Assembly: GCF_001514495.1 (NCBI RefSeq)
Contig: NZ_BCNM01000013.1
Coordinates: 124,001-188,000, forward strand
DNA length: 64,000 bases
Reading direction: 5' to 3'
Source: Paenibacillus pabuli NBRC 13638
GTDB lineage: Bacteria; Bacillota; Bacilli; Paenibacillales; Paenibacillaceae
Shown piece by piece: positions 15,469 to 25,129 of the stretch. Each line of letters starts with the position of its first letter. Position 1 is the stretch's first letter. A model generated the notes under the pieces. The model saw nothing but the letters and a program-made list of their open reading frames with translations, was not told the DNA's origin and did no database searches. Made by a program: the position numbers and the translations under genes.

Positions 15469-17570
15469 GTTTGTATACCTCCAATTTCTGTTTTGCTGCG
15501 GTAAAATCCCGCAAGCTCTTGGGATAAGTAATGAATAAGATCATCCCGGTTCCCTTTTTCAAGTAATGTAATCATTTCTTCCTGCAGCAATAGTGCACTG
15601 ATCTCACTTAGTACCTCCAAGCTTTCCTTGGACAGCTCCCTGGGCCCAAGCATCAAGAGCACGTGACTGACACCTGCCGGGTCATCCGGCGTGCACAGAA
15701 GCGGCTCTGACAACTGGAAGAGCGTGATCGAAGGCCTGTAGATGCCATCACTGCGTGTATGGAACAGCGCGAGGGATGTCCCCGGAATTTTCTGGCTTCC
15801 AATCGCTTCACGCTCCTCCAGCAGCCTGGCGATCTCTTCTGGATTATTCAACACACCGGATTGATGCAAAACATTGCACATGGCGTAGGCCGTTTCCAAA
15901 AATCCAAACTCCTGATTATCCAGCGGGAACACCTGAAACTTGCCGATAATCTGTACAATTTCAATCAGAGTGGCTTCCAGTCCAACTGGATCGGAAATCC
16001 GTCCTGTTGTCCTTGAATCTGCTTTAGATGGGGGACTATGTTCCCGCTGAAGCGTCGTTGTCCTGATGAAGTGCCTTAAACGTTCACTTTCTTCAGCCGT
16101 TAGCAGTGGGCTTACCTTGTAGTATTGATGTTTATCCATTGGCAGATCCACAGTAGAAAGAACCAGATCATAATCCGTCTTCGGTATACGTGCGGCTTCA
16201 TACCAGGACACGCTGTCCACAATCCGAATTTCGGGAATTTCCTTGGACAGACGGCTCGATAACATCCGTGAAGATCCGATCCCGCTGGTACAGACGACGA
16301 CAGCCCTGATTTCACGTTTCAACACCCGCAGCCGTTCAATGGAAGCACCGAAGTGCATCACTAGAAATCCAATCTCCTCATCCGGCACATCCGTATTGGG
16401 CCAAGCAAAATGGACCGCTTCCTTTACATCCTCAAACAGTGATTCATAATCCTTGCGGATCTGCTGAAGCAGCGGATTACGGATTAGCTGCCGCCCCTTC
16501 ATTCGTTCCAGCACCGGCTCCATATGGGCAATCAGACCTTCACGGAGCAGACGATCCTCATGGAACGAATAATGAGTTTTCTGCTGCATCCGATCTGTGA
16601 GGGAACGAACCATGTCGAGTAAGACCAGATCGTCTACGGGCAGCAGACGCGAGGAATGAATCGATTGCTCGATTTCAATCAGCAGCCTGTGAAAATAAGC
16701 CTGCTCTTCGCTCACAAACGCCATCCCAAGCTGGGCAGATAGAACACTGCACAAACGGGAAGCTAAATATTCCGGCACCTTCCGCTCGTCTTGCAGAGGC
16801 ATTCCGACGTCTTTTTTGTCTTGTTGAGTACTCCGCCCTATGCCAAAGCCTTTGCGAATCCGCACAACCGCTACAGACAATTGGATCAGCAGCTTCATGT
16901 ATTGGCGCTCCGGTATATTTTCCAACCACTCAATATCCGGCTGCCATAACGCGTTTTCGACCGTAAGTACATCCTCATGCCCTATCATTTCCAGAAGTTT
17001 GCTGCTTACTTTGGAAACTCCCTGCTCCGCCTGTCTACCGAACAAATCGGATTCATCCAGATATTCAAGAGCGAGCGCAGAGATAGCCATGCGATGAGCC
17101 AGCTCGCTTCCATTGATCTTGACCCCATATCCACGTCTGCGAACCAGCTTCAATCCCGCCAGCTGAATGCGTGGCTCCAGATCGTCCAGATCATTGCTTG
17201 CCGTAGACACGGTTACCTTCAGATCTGAGGCCAATGCAAGCAGCTTCACAGGCTCGGATTCATCAAGCAAAATACAAAGCATGAAGAGTTTACGCTCTTC
17301 AGGCGTAAACTCCACATATTCGTTAAGCTCAAGTTGTTGACGCAATACGGCCAAATCATCGGAACCGGGATCAATTCGAACCCCGGTTCCCGATTTTTTT
17401 TCCAATCTCATGCCAAGGGGCTCAAGCCATTGTTCAATCATCTGCAACTCTCGATGTACGGTACGAGTGCTTACTTTGACCGCAACAGCTATATCGCCAG
17501 CAGTTACCTCATGAGGATGCTCCAGCAGGAACTCCACGATCTCACGCTGTCTCCTTGTAATATTACTCAT
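15465..17570 (-). CDS. mtlR: Mannitol operon transcriptional activator (PRD regulator)
   Basis: A 701-aa PTS-regulated activator. Domain order: N-terminal helix-turn-helix (about 1-65), a second winged-helix segment (about 85-145), two PRD modules (about 190-410), an EIIB-Gat-like domain (VVVCTSGIGSSRMLSSRL, about 420-435), and a C-terminal EIIA-mtl-like domain (about 550-695). MtlR-type proteins are controlled by phosphorylation on the PRD, EIIB-like and EIIA-like domains. The gene sits inside the operon it is expected to activate, with 1-nt overlap to mtlA and 4-nt overlap to mtlF. Confidence 0.95.
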   Translation of the reverse strand: MSNITRRQREIVEFLLEHPHEVTAGDIAVAVKVSTRTVHRELQMIEQWLEPLGMRLEKKSGTGVRIDPGSDDLAVLRQQLELNEYVEFTPEERKLFMLCILLDESEPVKLLALASDLKVTVSTASNDLDDLEPRIQLAGLKLVRRRGYGVKINGSELAHRMAISALALEYLDESDLFGRQAEQGVSKVSSKLLEMIGHEDVLTVENALWQPDIEWLENIPERQYMKLLIQLSVAVVRIRKGFGIGRSTQQDKKDVGMPLQDERKVPEYLASRLCSVLSAQLGMAFVSEEQAYFHRLLIEIEQSIHSSRLLPVDDLVLLDMVRSLTDRMQQKTHYSFHEDRLLREGLIAHMEPVLERMKGRQLIRNPLLQQIRKDYESLFEDVKEAVHFAWPNTDVPDEEIGFLVMHFGASIERLRVLKREIRAVVVCTSGIGSSRMLSSRLSKEIPEIRIVDSVSWYEAARIPKTDYDLVLSTVDLPMDKHQYYKVSPLLTAEESERLRHFIRTTTLQREHSPPSKADSRTTGRISDPVGLEATLIEIVQIIGKFQVFPLDNQEFGFLETAYAMCNVLHQSGVLNNPEEIARLLEEREAIGSQKIPGTSLALFHTRSDGIYRPSITLFQLSEPLLCTPDDPAGVSHVLLMLGPRELSKESLEVLSEISALLLQEEMITLLEKGNRDDLIHYLSQELAGFYRSKTEIGGIQT

Positions 17571-19036
17571 CAGGAGTCGGATTTGAGGCGCTCCACCAGT
17601 GCCTCATATTCAGGACTCTTCAGGAAGTTATCGATGGAAATATGCTCTGCATTTGGAGCCACGGATTTGGCCCGGTCTGTCAATGTTTTCTGTGTGATGA
17701 CGATGTCGGCATCTTGTGGAATCTCACTGATCGCCGTGTTGGTTACAGCGACATCCACACCGGCTGCCTTCATTTTCTTCCGCAGAATCGAGGCACCCAT
17801 GGCACTCGAACCCATACCTGCATCACAGGAGAATACAATTTTATTGATATCCGTTTTTACTGCCGAAGAAGCAATATCGGCTGCACGGTCAGCTTCACGA
17901 TTGTCTTTATCAACGGTGAGGTTGCCCGTTTTGCCCTGATTTTTCATATCTTTCATGCGGTTGGAAGCACTGTCCAGATCTTCGTCGTCCTTCTGTTTAC
18001 CCGTTTTGAGCAGTATGGATGCTACGAGGAACGAGATGATCGCAGCTACGGCTACTCCTGCAAACATGCCAAGGTATCCACCCCTAGGTGTTAACAACGA
18101 GTAAGCAATTATACTTCCCGGTGACGGTGCTGATACCAAACCAGCTCCAGTTAGCATAAAGGTCAATGTACCCGCTACACCACCAGCCATCGCAGCCAGA
18201 ATCAGTATCGGTCTCATCAGAATGTAAGGGAAATAAATCTCGTGAATCCCGCCAAAGAAATGGATGATTACAGCACCTGGAGCAGAAGATTTGGCTGATC
18301 CGCGACCGAAGAAGCAGTATGCCAGCAAAATGCCGAGTCCAGGTCCTGGATTGGATTCGAGCATAAATAATACGGATTGACCCAATTCTCTTGCTTGATC
18401 CGTAGCAATTGGTGTCAGAATACCATGGTTGATCGCATTGTTCAGGAATAATACTTTTCCTGGCTCAATGATCAGATTGACCAGCGGGAGAAGACCGGCA
18501 TTCATCAAAACTTCTACCCCGGCCGATAACACCTTGCTAATCGCTTCAACGAAAGGCCCGATCCCTTTAAGGGCCAGAAGGGCCAGAATCCCACCAATAA
18601 TACCGGCAGAGAAGTTGTTAACCAGCATCTCAAACCCGGATTTGATTTTGCCATCGACAGCCTTGTCAAATTTCTTAATAACCCAGGCTCCCAATGGTCC
18701 GGCAATCATAGCGCCAAGAAACATGGGAATGTCACTGCCGACAATAACCCCGATGGTCATAATCGCACCGACTACACCACCACGTTGGCCGTGCACCATG
18801 GTACCGCCTGTGTAACCGATCAGCAAAGGCAGCAAATATTTGATCATTGGATCAACCAGCAACGCAAAATCTGCGTTAGGGAACCATCCTTTTGGAATGA
18901 ACAATGCCGTAATTAGACCCCAGGCGATAAATGCACCCATGTTCGGCATAACCATACCGCTCAGGAAACGTCCAAACTTCTGAACGCCCACCCGTATTCC
19001 TCCGCTCTTTTCGGACTTTGCGTCCACTGAACTCAT
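17570..19036 (-). CDS. mtlA: Mannitol PTS transporter EIICB
   Basis: Membrane permease and phosphotransferase for mannitol, 488 aa. The EIIC part (about 1-345) has multiple membrane segments and the family motif GGIHEIYFPYIL. A charged linker (about 345-395) leads to EIIB with the phospho-acceptor Cys404 in VFSCDAGMGSSAMG. The EIIA function is separate, supplied by mtlF. It is first in the operon, preceded by GAGGAGG, and a cre-like site lies about 115 nt upstream. Confidence 0.96.
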   Translation of the reverse strand: MSSVDAKSEKSGGIRVGVQKFGRFLSGMVMPNMGAFIAWGLITALFIPKGWFPNADFALLVDPMIKYLLPLLIGYTGGTMVHGQRGGVVGAIMTIGVIVGSDIPMFLGAMIAGPLGAWVIKKFDKAVDGKIKSGFEMLVNNFSAGIIGGILALLALKGIGPFVEAISKVLSAGVEVLMNAGLLPLVNLIIEPGKVLFLNNAINHGILTPIATDQARELGQSVLFMLESNPGPGLGILLAYCFFGRGSAKSSAPGAVIIHFFGGIHEIYFPYILMRPILILAAMAGGVAGTLTFMLTGAGLVSAPSPGSIIAYSLLTPRGGYLGMFAGVAVAAIISFLVASILLKTGKQKDDEDLDSASNRMKDMKNQGKTGNLTVDKDNREADRAADIASSAVKTDINKIVFSCDAGMGSSAMGASILRKKMKAAGVDVAVTNTAISEIPQDADIVITQKTLTDRAKSVAPNAEHISIDNFLKSPEYEALVERLKSDS

Positions 19037-19144
19037 ATCGAAAACCTCCTCAACATATTAAACCTTCATCCCACTGAATTTCTGAAAACGATGATCCAGA
19101 CGAACAAAGTACAAATCTGAAATAAATCTTCATTTCACAACCAT

Positions 19145-19173
19145 ATCGTAAATGAAAACGGTATCTTCTACAA
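19145..19173 (-). promoter_or_regulatory. Candidate mtlA promoter with cre-like site in its spacer
   Basis: On the minus strand TTGTAG (19168-19173) and TACGAT (19145-19150) are separated by 17 nt. The plus-strand sequence TGAAAACGGTATCT at 19153-19166 matches the cre consensus at 13 of 14 positions and lies within that spacer, a position suited to CcpA repression. I could not find a convincing MtlR operator. The rest of 19037-19360 holds nothing else I can call. Confidence 0.45.
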
Positions 19174-19361
19174 CGAAATGAAAACCTACTTCCGTCATGA
19201 ACGTTGATGACAAGATTTAAATTTGAAGGATAGTCTAATTGGCTTAACCTTGTAGAGGCAATGAAAAGTTATATCTCTTTCACGTATCATACCCACGAAG
19301 AACCGCTTTTTAATGACAAATAAAATGTAAATATATGCTATATCGTTGCTGCGTTAATAAC

Positions 19362-19415
19362 AGCAAAAAAGGCGCAGTTCCTCATCTTGGTTCAGATGAA
19401 GCAATTGCGCCTTAA
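19362..19415 (-). terminator. Rho-independent terminator after gcvH
   Basis: On the minus strand AAGGCGCAATTGCTTCATCT pairs with AGATGAGGAACTGCGCCTT (small internal mismatches) around GAACCA, then six T. It lies about 120 nt beyond the gcvH stop. Confidence 0.8.
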
Positions 19416-19537
19416 CTATGGTTCAAATGATCAGTATCCCTACTCAGATATATATCAATTGATTTATTTTTTTGAAATTAAATAGACAATCGGATCAAGC
19501 TCTGACTGAGCTCCTCAGCCTGGAATTCGCAAAAATA

Positions 19538-19927
19538 TTATTCCGTATGTTTGCGATACGCATCCGCATTCATCAGTGTGGATAGTGCTGCTGTCAGGTC
19601 GCCTTCAACTCGAATCTCAATCATCCAGCCTTCCTCATACGGAGAGTTGTTGACCAGCTCCGGGGAATCCTGCAATGCATCATTTACAGCAATAATCGTC
19701 CCGCTAACAGGTGAAAACAAATCCGAAACCGTCTTGACGGATTCAATCGTTCCAATGCTGTCTTCCGCTTTTACATCCGATTCAAGGTCAGGCAGTTCCA
19801 CAAACACAATGTCACCCAGCTGATGCTGCGCGAACTCGGTAATACCAATTCGTACGGTATCCTCCCCTACGGTTTGCACCCATTCGTGCTCTTCACTGTA
19901 CAGGAAATCACTTTTCAATTCGCTCAT
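19538..19927 (-). CDS. gcvH: Glycine cleavage system H protein
   Basis: Lipoyl carrier protein of 129 aa that shuttles the aminomethyl group between the P, T and L proteins. The lipoyl attachment site is Lys65 in SIGTIESVKTVSDL, as expected. The ATG has GAGGCGGATATCG upstream. The gene is divergent from the gcvT-gcvPA-gcvPB operon and about 360 bp from its riboswitch, so it is outside the obvious glycine control. Confidence 0.97.
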   Translation of the reverse strand: MSELKSDFLYSEEHEWVQTVGEDTVRIGITEFAQHQLGDIVFVELPDLESDVKAEDSIGTIESVKTVSDLFSPVSGTIIAVNDALQDSPELVNNSPYEEGWMIEIRVEGDLTAALSTLMNADAYRKHTE

Positions 19928-20201
19928 CGATATCCGCCTCGCTTTTCATTAATGAGTGCATGCGTTTCTTTGACCTTAACCTTTTTCCCAGAACATAGCG
20001 TATGATATTTTAGATTCAAATGTCAAGATACCTTACAATTTATTTAATATTCTTCCTTATATGCCTGTAACTCCAATGGACTCTCCCTACATATAATGGT
20101 GAATATTTGAAAAGTAAGCGCACCCTTTATAAATATACGAACATTATAAAATTAATTTAAAATATCATTCGTGTTTTTTATCAATTTCAATGATATCGTT
20201 C

Positions 20202-20231
20202 TTGACATCAATAGTCGATTCAGGCTTTAAT
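20202..20231 (+). promoter_or_regulatory. Promoter of the gcvT operon
   Basis: TTGACA (20202-20207) and TTTAAT (20226-20231) with an 18-nt spacer, about 50 nt before the glycine riboswitch. The AT-rich stretch 19928-20200 shows no gene. Confidence 0.6.
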
Positions 20232-20284
20232 GAGAGTAGTAAATGTTTATATTGGTGTATGCACTACCCGCGGATGAATGTAAA

Positions 20285-20557
20285 GGGAGAGATTACCCTT
20301 GACACCCGAATCAGGGTGACATGCGGTAACGCCGAAGGAGTAAACCACCGACAAGCGGAGGTGAATCTCTCAGGCAAAAGGACTTTTACGGGACGCAACT
20401 CTGGAGAGCATCTATTCGCCCTGTGCGGGCGTTATGATCACCCAAGGGGAAACCTGCTGCATCAGGCGGCGGGGTAACTCTCAGGTACCAAGGACAGAGC
20501 CTTAGAATACAGCGTGCTTCTGGCATGCCGGTTCTTTGGCCTGTCCTTTTCTTTTTT
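20285..20557 (+). promoter_or_regulatory. Tandem glycine riboswitch with terminator platform
   Basis: Two consecutive aptamers are recognisable. The first (about 20285-20383) has GGAGAGA, GCCGAAGGAGTAAA, GGTGAATCTCTCAGG and CAAAAGGAC. The second (about 20400-20498) has CTCTGGAGAGC, ATCACCCAAGGGGAAACC, GGGGTAACTCTCAGG and CCAAGGACAGAG. The end of aptamer 2 (AAGGACAG, about 20490) can pair instead with CTGTCCTT (20541-20548), followed by TTCTTTTTT. Glycine binding should prevent that terminator, giving an ON switch for glycine catabolism. Confidence 0.95.
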
Positions 20558-20696
20558 CCCAAAAAAACGAAAACAGGTTATAGAGCGGCGCTGCCTATAG
20601 CGTCCTTCCCATACTTTTATAATCAAATATGATGCCAGATTCATTGATCCACGGTTATACACTCGGCCGGTTGACGGCCTATGACGAGGTGATTGG

Positions 20697-21833
20697 ATGT
20701 CCGATTTGCTTAGAACCCCACTCTTTCCACTCTATCAGCAATATGAAGGCGTACGATGCATTGATTTTGGCGGCTGGGAGCTCCCGGTACAATTCAGCGG
20801 AATTCAGAAAGAGCATGAAGCGGTGCGAGAACGTGCCGGATTATTTGACGTATCCCACATGGGTGAATTCACCGTACAAGGTGAACAGGCGGAAGCTTTT
20901 TTACAGCACATGACCACCAATGATGTAACAACAATCGTTCCTGGTCAGGCCCAATATACGTTAATGTGTTATCCGGATGGCGGCGTGGTCGATGATCTGC
21001 TGATCTATAAACTGAAAGAGCAGCATTATATGCTGGTGGTTAACGCCTCCAACATCGACAAGGACTGGGCATGGCTGCAACAGCACATGACGCCAGGCGT
21101 AACCATGACCAATGATTCGGAGCATACGGCGCTGCTCGCCCTGCAAGGTCCGCTGGCAGTGGACATTCTCGGAACAGTGACAGACACCGATGTATCTTCG
21201 ATTGAGCCTTTCCGTTTTGTGCAGAATGCGAAGGTATGTGGTGTTACATTGCTGTTATCCCGCACCGGATATACCGGCGAAGACGGCTTTGAGCTCTACG
21301 TTCCTGCGGAACAGGCCGCTGCAGTCTGGAACGGATTGATGCAGGCCGGAGAAGGTCACGGACTCGTTCCGGCAGGACTGGGTGCCCGGGATACGCTGCG
21401 CTTTGAAGCCAAGCTTCCCCTCTATGGGCAGGAGTTGTCGGCAACCATCTCGCCGCTGGAGGCTGGTGTTGGCATGTTTGTGAAGCTGGATGCCGGGCCG
21501 TTTATCGGACATGAAGCCTTGTCGCAGCAAAAAAAGGATGGACCTGCTCGCAAGCTGGTTGGCATCGAAGTGCTGGAGCGCGGCATTCCACGCCCTCATT
21601 ATCCGATTTACGCTGAAGGCGTACAGATTGGTGAAGTGACCACAGGCACCCAATCGCCTACACTCAAACGCAATCTGGGGCTGGCCTTGATTGACAGCCA
21701 ATATGCTGCACTGGGTACCCCGCTGGAGATTGAAATTCGCGGCAAGAAACTGAAATCCGAGGTCGTGAAGACCCCTTTTCATAAACGGACACGCGCACCA
21801 AAGACACCTACTCAAGGAGCTGATCAAGCATGA
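20697..21833 (+). CDS. gcvT: Aminomethyltransferase, glycine cleavage T protein
   Basis: Transfers the methylene of the H-protein-bound aminomethyl group to tetrahydrofolate, releasing ammonia. The 378 aa show the GcvT folate-binding core ([34 protein letters not shown]-like region, [12 protein letters not shown]) and a C-terminal beta-barrel (LGLALI). The start has GAGGTGA upstream. The end overlaps gcvPA by 4 nt. It is the first gene behind the glycine riboswitch. Confidence 0.97.
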   Translation: MSDLLRTPLFPLYQQYEGVRCIDFGGWELPVQFSGIQKEHEAVRERAGLFDVSHMGEFTVQGEQAEAFLQHMTTNDVTTIVPGQAQYTLMCYPDGGVVDDLLIYKLKEQHYMLVVNASNIDKDWAWLQQHMTPGVTMTNDSEHTALLALQGPLAVDILGTVTDTDVSSIEPFRFVQNAKVCGVTLLLSRTGYTGEDGFELYVPAEQAAAVWNGLMQAGEGHGLVPAGLGARDTLRFEAKLPLYGQELSATISPLEAGVGMFVKLDAGPFIGHEALSQQKKDGPARKLVGIEVLERGIPRPHYPIYAEGVQIGEVTTGTQSPTLKRNLGLALIDSQYAALGTPLEIEIRGKKLKSEVVKTPFHKRTRAPKTPTQGADQA

Positions 21834-23185
21834 GCAAGCATCGCTACATTCCCATGACCGAGCAGGATCAAAGTGCAATGCTGGCAACCATCGGCGTGGA
21901 AACGATTGAGGATCTGTTCCATGACATACCACAGGAAATTCGCTATCAGGGTGAACTGCCTGTTTCCTCCAAACTGGATGAATATGCACTGACACGTCAT
22001 ATGTCGAAGCAAGCGGCAGCCAATGCCAACTTCGAGACACACGCCAGTTTCCTGGGCGCAGGCATTTATGATCACCACGTTCCTTCCGTCATTAATCATG
22101 TCATCTCCCGTTCCGAGTTCTATACAGCTTATACACCTTATCAACCCGAGATCAGCCAAGGAGAATTACAGGCGATTTTCGAGTTTCAATCCTACATCTG
22201 TGAGTTAACAGGCATGGCTGTAGCCAATGCCAGCATGTACGATGGTGCGACTGCATTTGCGGAAGCAGGCAATCTGGCCGCTGCGGCAACCCGCCGCAAA
22301 CAGCTGATTGTGTCACGTACCGTGCATCCCGAGTCCCGTCAGGTATTGCAAGCTTATGCTCATGGCCTCAATCTGGAAATTGTCGAGATTGGATATCAAA
22401 ACGGTGTAACAGACTGGGATGCCCTGCAAGCCGCCGTGTCCGATGACACCGCAGCCGTCATGGTCCAGAGCCCGAATTTCTTCGGCGCCGTGGAAAATGT
22501 AAAACAGGCCGCAGACCTTGCGCATGCGCACAAGAGCCTGCTCGTGGTCAGCGCCAACCCGCTATCGCTGGGTCTGCTGGAAGCCCCAGGCAAGCTGGGT
22601 GCTGACATCGTCGTTGGTGACGCACAGCCCCTTGGCATCGCCGCTTCACTCGGCGGCCCAACATGCGGATATTTCGCCGTATCCCAGGCTCATATGCGCC
22701 GGATTCCTGGCCGAATTGTAGGCCAGACCACGGATCGCAATGGCAAGAGAGGTTTTGTACTCACGCTGCAAGCACGGGAACAGCATATTCGCCGGGAAAA
22801 GGCGACGTCCAACATCTGTTCCAACCAGGCTCTGCTTGCGCTGAGCGCCTCTGTCTATATGTCCATTATGGGTAAACAAGGCATGATTGACGTCGCTGAT
22901 TTAAATTTGCAAAAGAGCCATTATGCCCTTAACACACTTACCGCAATTCCAGGCGTCTCTCTGACATTTACTGCACCTACATTCAATGAGTTTGTCATCC
23001 AGATGCCTGAAGGAACAAATATGGAACCACTACAGCTGAAATTGCTCGATGCGGGTTTCATTGGTGGCTATGAACTCGGACGTGATTATCCAGAGCTCGC
23101 CGGACATATGCTGATTGCGGTTACTGAACGACGCAGCAAGGAAGAGATCGACGAATTCGCACGTGTATTGGAGGGATCGCTGTGA
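21830..23185 (+). CDS. gcvPA: Glycine dehydrogenase (decarboxylating) subunit 1
   Basis: N-terminal half of the split P protein, 451 aa, which forms the decarboxylase with GcvPB. Recognised by [51 protein letters not shown] and the MYDGATA motif. The catalytic PLP lysine is in subunit 2. It overlaps gcvT and gcvPB by 4 nt each, so the three genes are translationally coupled. Confidence 0.97.
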   Translation: MSKHRYIPMTEQDQSAMLATIGVETIEDLFHDIPQEIRYQGELPVSSKLDEYALTRHMSKQAAANANFETHASFLGAGIYDHHVPSVINHVISRSEFYTAYTPYQPEISQGELQAIFEFQSYICELTGMAVANASMYDGATAFAEAGNLAAAATRRKQLIVSRTVHPESRQVLQAYAHGLNLEIVEIGYQNGVTDWDALQAAVSDDTAAVMVQSPNFFGAVENVKQAADLAHAHKSLLVVSANPLSLGLLEAPGKLGADIVVGDAQPLGIAASLGGPTCGYFAVSQAHMRRIPGRIVGQTTDRNGKRGFVLTLQAREQHIRREKATSNICSNQALLALSASVYMSIMGKQGMIDVADLNLQKSHYALNTLTAIPGVSLTFTAPTFNEFVIQMPEGTNMEPLQLKLLDAGFIGGYELGRDYPELAGHMLIAVTERRSKEEIDEFARVLEGSL

Positions 23186-24777
23186 CTCAGGAAACGACAA
23201 CAAAGACAACAAAGACAACGACGACAACTTCAGCAACAGGCCACTCGGAAACAGTAAACTCAGTCTCCACTTCGGGCCAAACTGAAACAGTTACGAACAT
23301 CTCTGCCCAAGCTGCCTCTCCAGCACCGGTGCAATCATTGATTTTTGAACTCAGCAGTCCTGGTCGGGTCGCGTATTCCTTGCCAGAATGTGACGTTCCC
23401 CGGCAAGCTGTCGATTCGCTGATTCCCCGGGAAATGCTGCGGTCGGAAGCAGCAGCGTTGCCTGAGGTTTTTGAAGTTGATGTCATTCGCCACTACACTG
23501 CCTTGTCTCGTCGTAATTTCGGGGTAGATAACGGATTCTATCCGCTCGGCTCTTGTACGATGAAATATAATCCGAAGATTAATGAGGATGTCGCCCGTTA
23601 TAACGGATTCGCGAAAATCCATCCATATCAGCATGAATCCAGTATTCAGGGTGCACTTGAACTGCTCTACACGTTGCAAAATGACCTTGCAGGCTTGACG
23701 GGCATGGATGCTGTTACGCTGCAACCTGCTGCTGGTGCACATGGCGAATGGACCGGGCTCATGATGATCCGTGCCTACCATGAAGGTCGTGGTGAACAGC
23801 GTACAAAAGTCATCGTTCCTGACTCTTCTCATGGGACCAACCCGGCAAGTGCAACCGTAGCAGGTTTCGAAACGGTAACGATACCATCCCGCGCAGACGG
23901 TCTGGTAGATCTGGACGCACTTCGCGCAGCAGTTGGTTCGGATACCGCAGCGCTGATGCTGACCAACCCGAACACACTCGGACTTTTTGAAAAAGACATT
24001 CAGGAGATTGCCTCCATCGTGCACCAGGCAGGCGGCCTGCTGTACTACGATGGAGCCAACTCCAATGCCATTATGGGCATCACCCGGCCTGGCGATATGG
24101 GCTTCGACGTGGTGCATCTGAACTTGCATAAAACAATGAGTACTCCCCACGGCGGAGGTGGACCTGGTGCCGGCCCGGTTGGCGTGAAGAGCCGCTTGAT
24201 TCCATTTCTGCCGAAACCGATGGTCATCAAAAATGATGAGGGCATATATGCGTTGGATCGCGAAGGCGATCAATCCATTGGCCGGGTTAAAGCGTATTAC
24301 GGCAACTTCGGTATTCTGGTGCGTGCCTATGCCTACATTCGTACCTATGGACCTGAAGGCTTGCGCCGGGTATCTGAATGTGCGGTACTTAACGCCAACT
24401 ACATGATGGCCCGTCTCGCACCTTACTACGAGATTCCGTATCCTGGCGTGTGCAAACATGAATTTGTGATGTCTGGCCGGGGATTGAAGCAGTATGGTGT
24501 ACGCACACTGGACGTCGCCAAACGTTTGCTTGATTTTGGATATCACCCGCCAACCGTATACTTCCCGCTGAACGTGGAGGAATGCATCATGATTGAGCCG
24601 ACGGAAACCGAGAGCAAAGAAACACTTGATGGGTTCATCGATACGATGATTCGCATTGCCAAGGAAGCAGAAGAGACACCTGAACTGGTACTCAATGCTC
24701 CTTATGGCACACCGGTTACCCGTCTGGATGAAACTACAGCAGCCCGTAAGCCTGTTCTGAACTGTGCTTGCAGTTAA
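23182..24777 (+). CDS. gcvPB: Glycine dehydrogenase (decarboxylating) subunit 2 with Thr-rich N-terminal extension
   Basis: PLP-binding half of the P protein; Lys317 in [15 protein letters not shown] is the expected Schiff-base lysine. It starts with GTG overlapping the gcvPA stop (GTGA). The first 50 or so residues are low-complexity Thr/Ser-rich sequence ([16 protein letters not shown] and on) before the usual start of the family ([17 protein letters not shown]). The protein is therefore 531 aa against about 485-490 in B. subtilis. The extension is encoded partly by short ACAACAAAG-type repeats. A start just before SLIFEL is not favoured because no ribosome site is seen there. Confidence 0.94.
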   Translation: MTQETTTKTTKTTTTTSATGHSETVNSVSTSGQTETVTNISAQAASPAPVQSLIFELSSPGRVAYSLPECDVPRQAVDSLIPREMLRSEAAALPEVFEVDVIRHYTALSRRNFGVDNGFYPLGSCTMKYNPKINEDVARYNGFAKIHPYQHESSIQGALELLYTLQNDLAGLTGMDAVTLQPAAGAHGEWTGLMMIRAYHEGRGEQRTKVIVPDSSHGTNPASATVAGFETVTIPSRADGLVDLDALRAAVGSDTAALMLTNPNTLGLFEKDIQEIASIVHQAGGLLYYDGANSNAIMGITRPGDMGFDVVHLNLHKTMSTPHGGGGPGAGPVGVKSRLIPFLPKPMVIKNDEGIYALDREGDQSIGRVKAYYGNFGILVRAYAYIRTYGPEGLRRVSECAVLNANYMMARLAPYYEIPYPGVCKHEFVMSGRGLKQYGVRTLDVAKRLLDFGYHPPTVYFPLNVEECIMIEPTETESKETLDGFIDTMIRIAKEAEETPELVLNAPYGTPVTRLDETTAARKPVLNCACS

Positions 24778-24849
24778 AACCTGACTATCACCGAATCGTC
24801 ATTTTCAATAACAGTTTTACTCCTTTTTTGAACCCATACAGTCGATCAT

Positions 24850-24903
24850 AAAGACAGAGCAGCAGACGTATAAAGTGTGTCTACTGCTCTGTCTTCTTTT
24901 ATT
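24850..24903 (+). terminator. Rho-independent terminator after gcvPB
   Basis: AAGACAGAGCAGCAGAC and GTCTACTGCTCTGTCTT form a long stem with a short loop, followed by CTTTTATT. A second small plus-strand hairpin, GCTGCA/TGCAGC with seven T, lies at 25058-25080. The remaining sequence in 24778-25129 holds no gene. Confidence 0.88.
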
Positions 24904-25014
24904 GGTCCCGTCCGTCCGTCTGTTGTTTGCTCCTGCGCCAACTTTCCACCAAGTGAAGGTCTATTCCTTGATCTTCAATGCGATTCTCCCAAATAAGAAC
25001 ATCTATTCAAAAGC

Positions 25015-25047
25015 AAAAAAGCCGACATCTGCTGTAACAACAGATGT
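25015..25047 (-). terminator. Rho-independent terminator after ptsI
   Basis: On the minus strand GCCGACATCTG pairs with CAGATGTCGGC over a short loop and is followed by six T, about 85 nt after the ptsI stop. Confidence 0.9.
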
Positions 25048-25129
25048 CGGCAACATGGCTGCACGACTGCAGCTTTTTTTATCGGAAAAAGAAACCCTTA
25101 AAATCGGGTGGAAACCCCATAAAATTACA

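Noticed and set aside
23335-24546. Long minus-strand open frame (403 codons) inside gcvPB
   Set aside because: It is an antisense shadow of a confidently identified gene, with no family resemblance.
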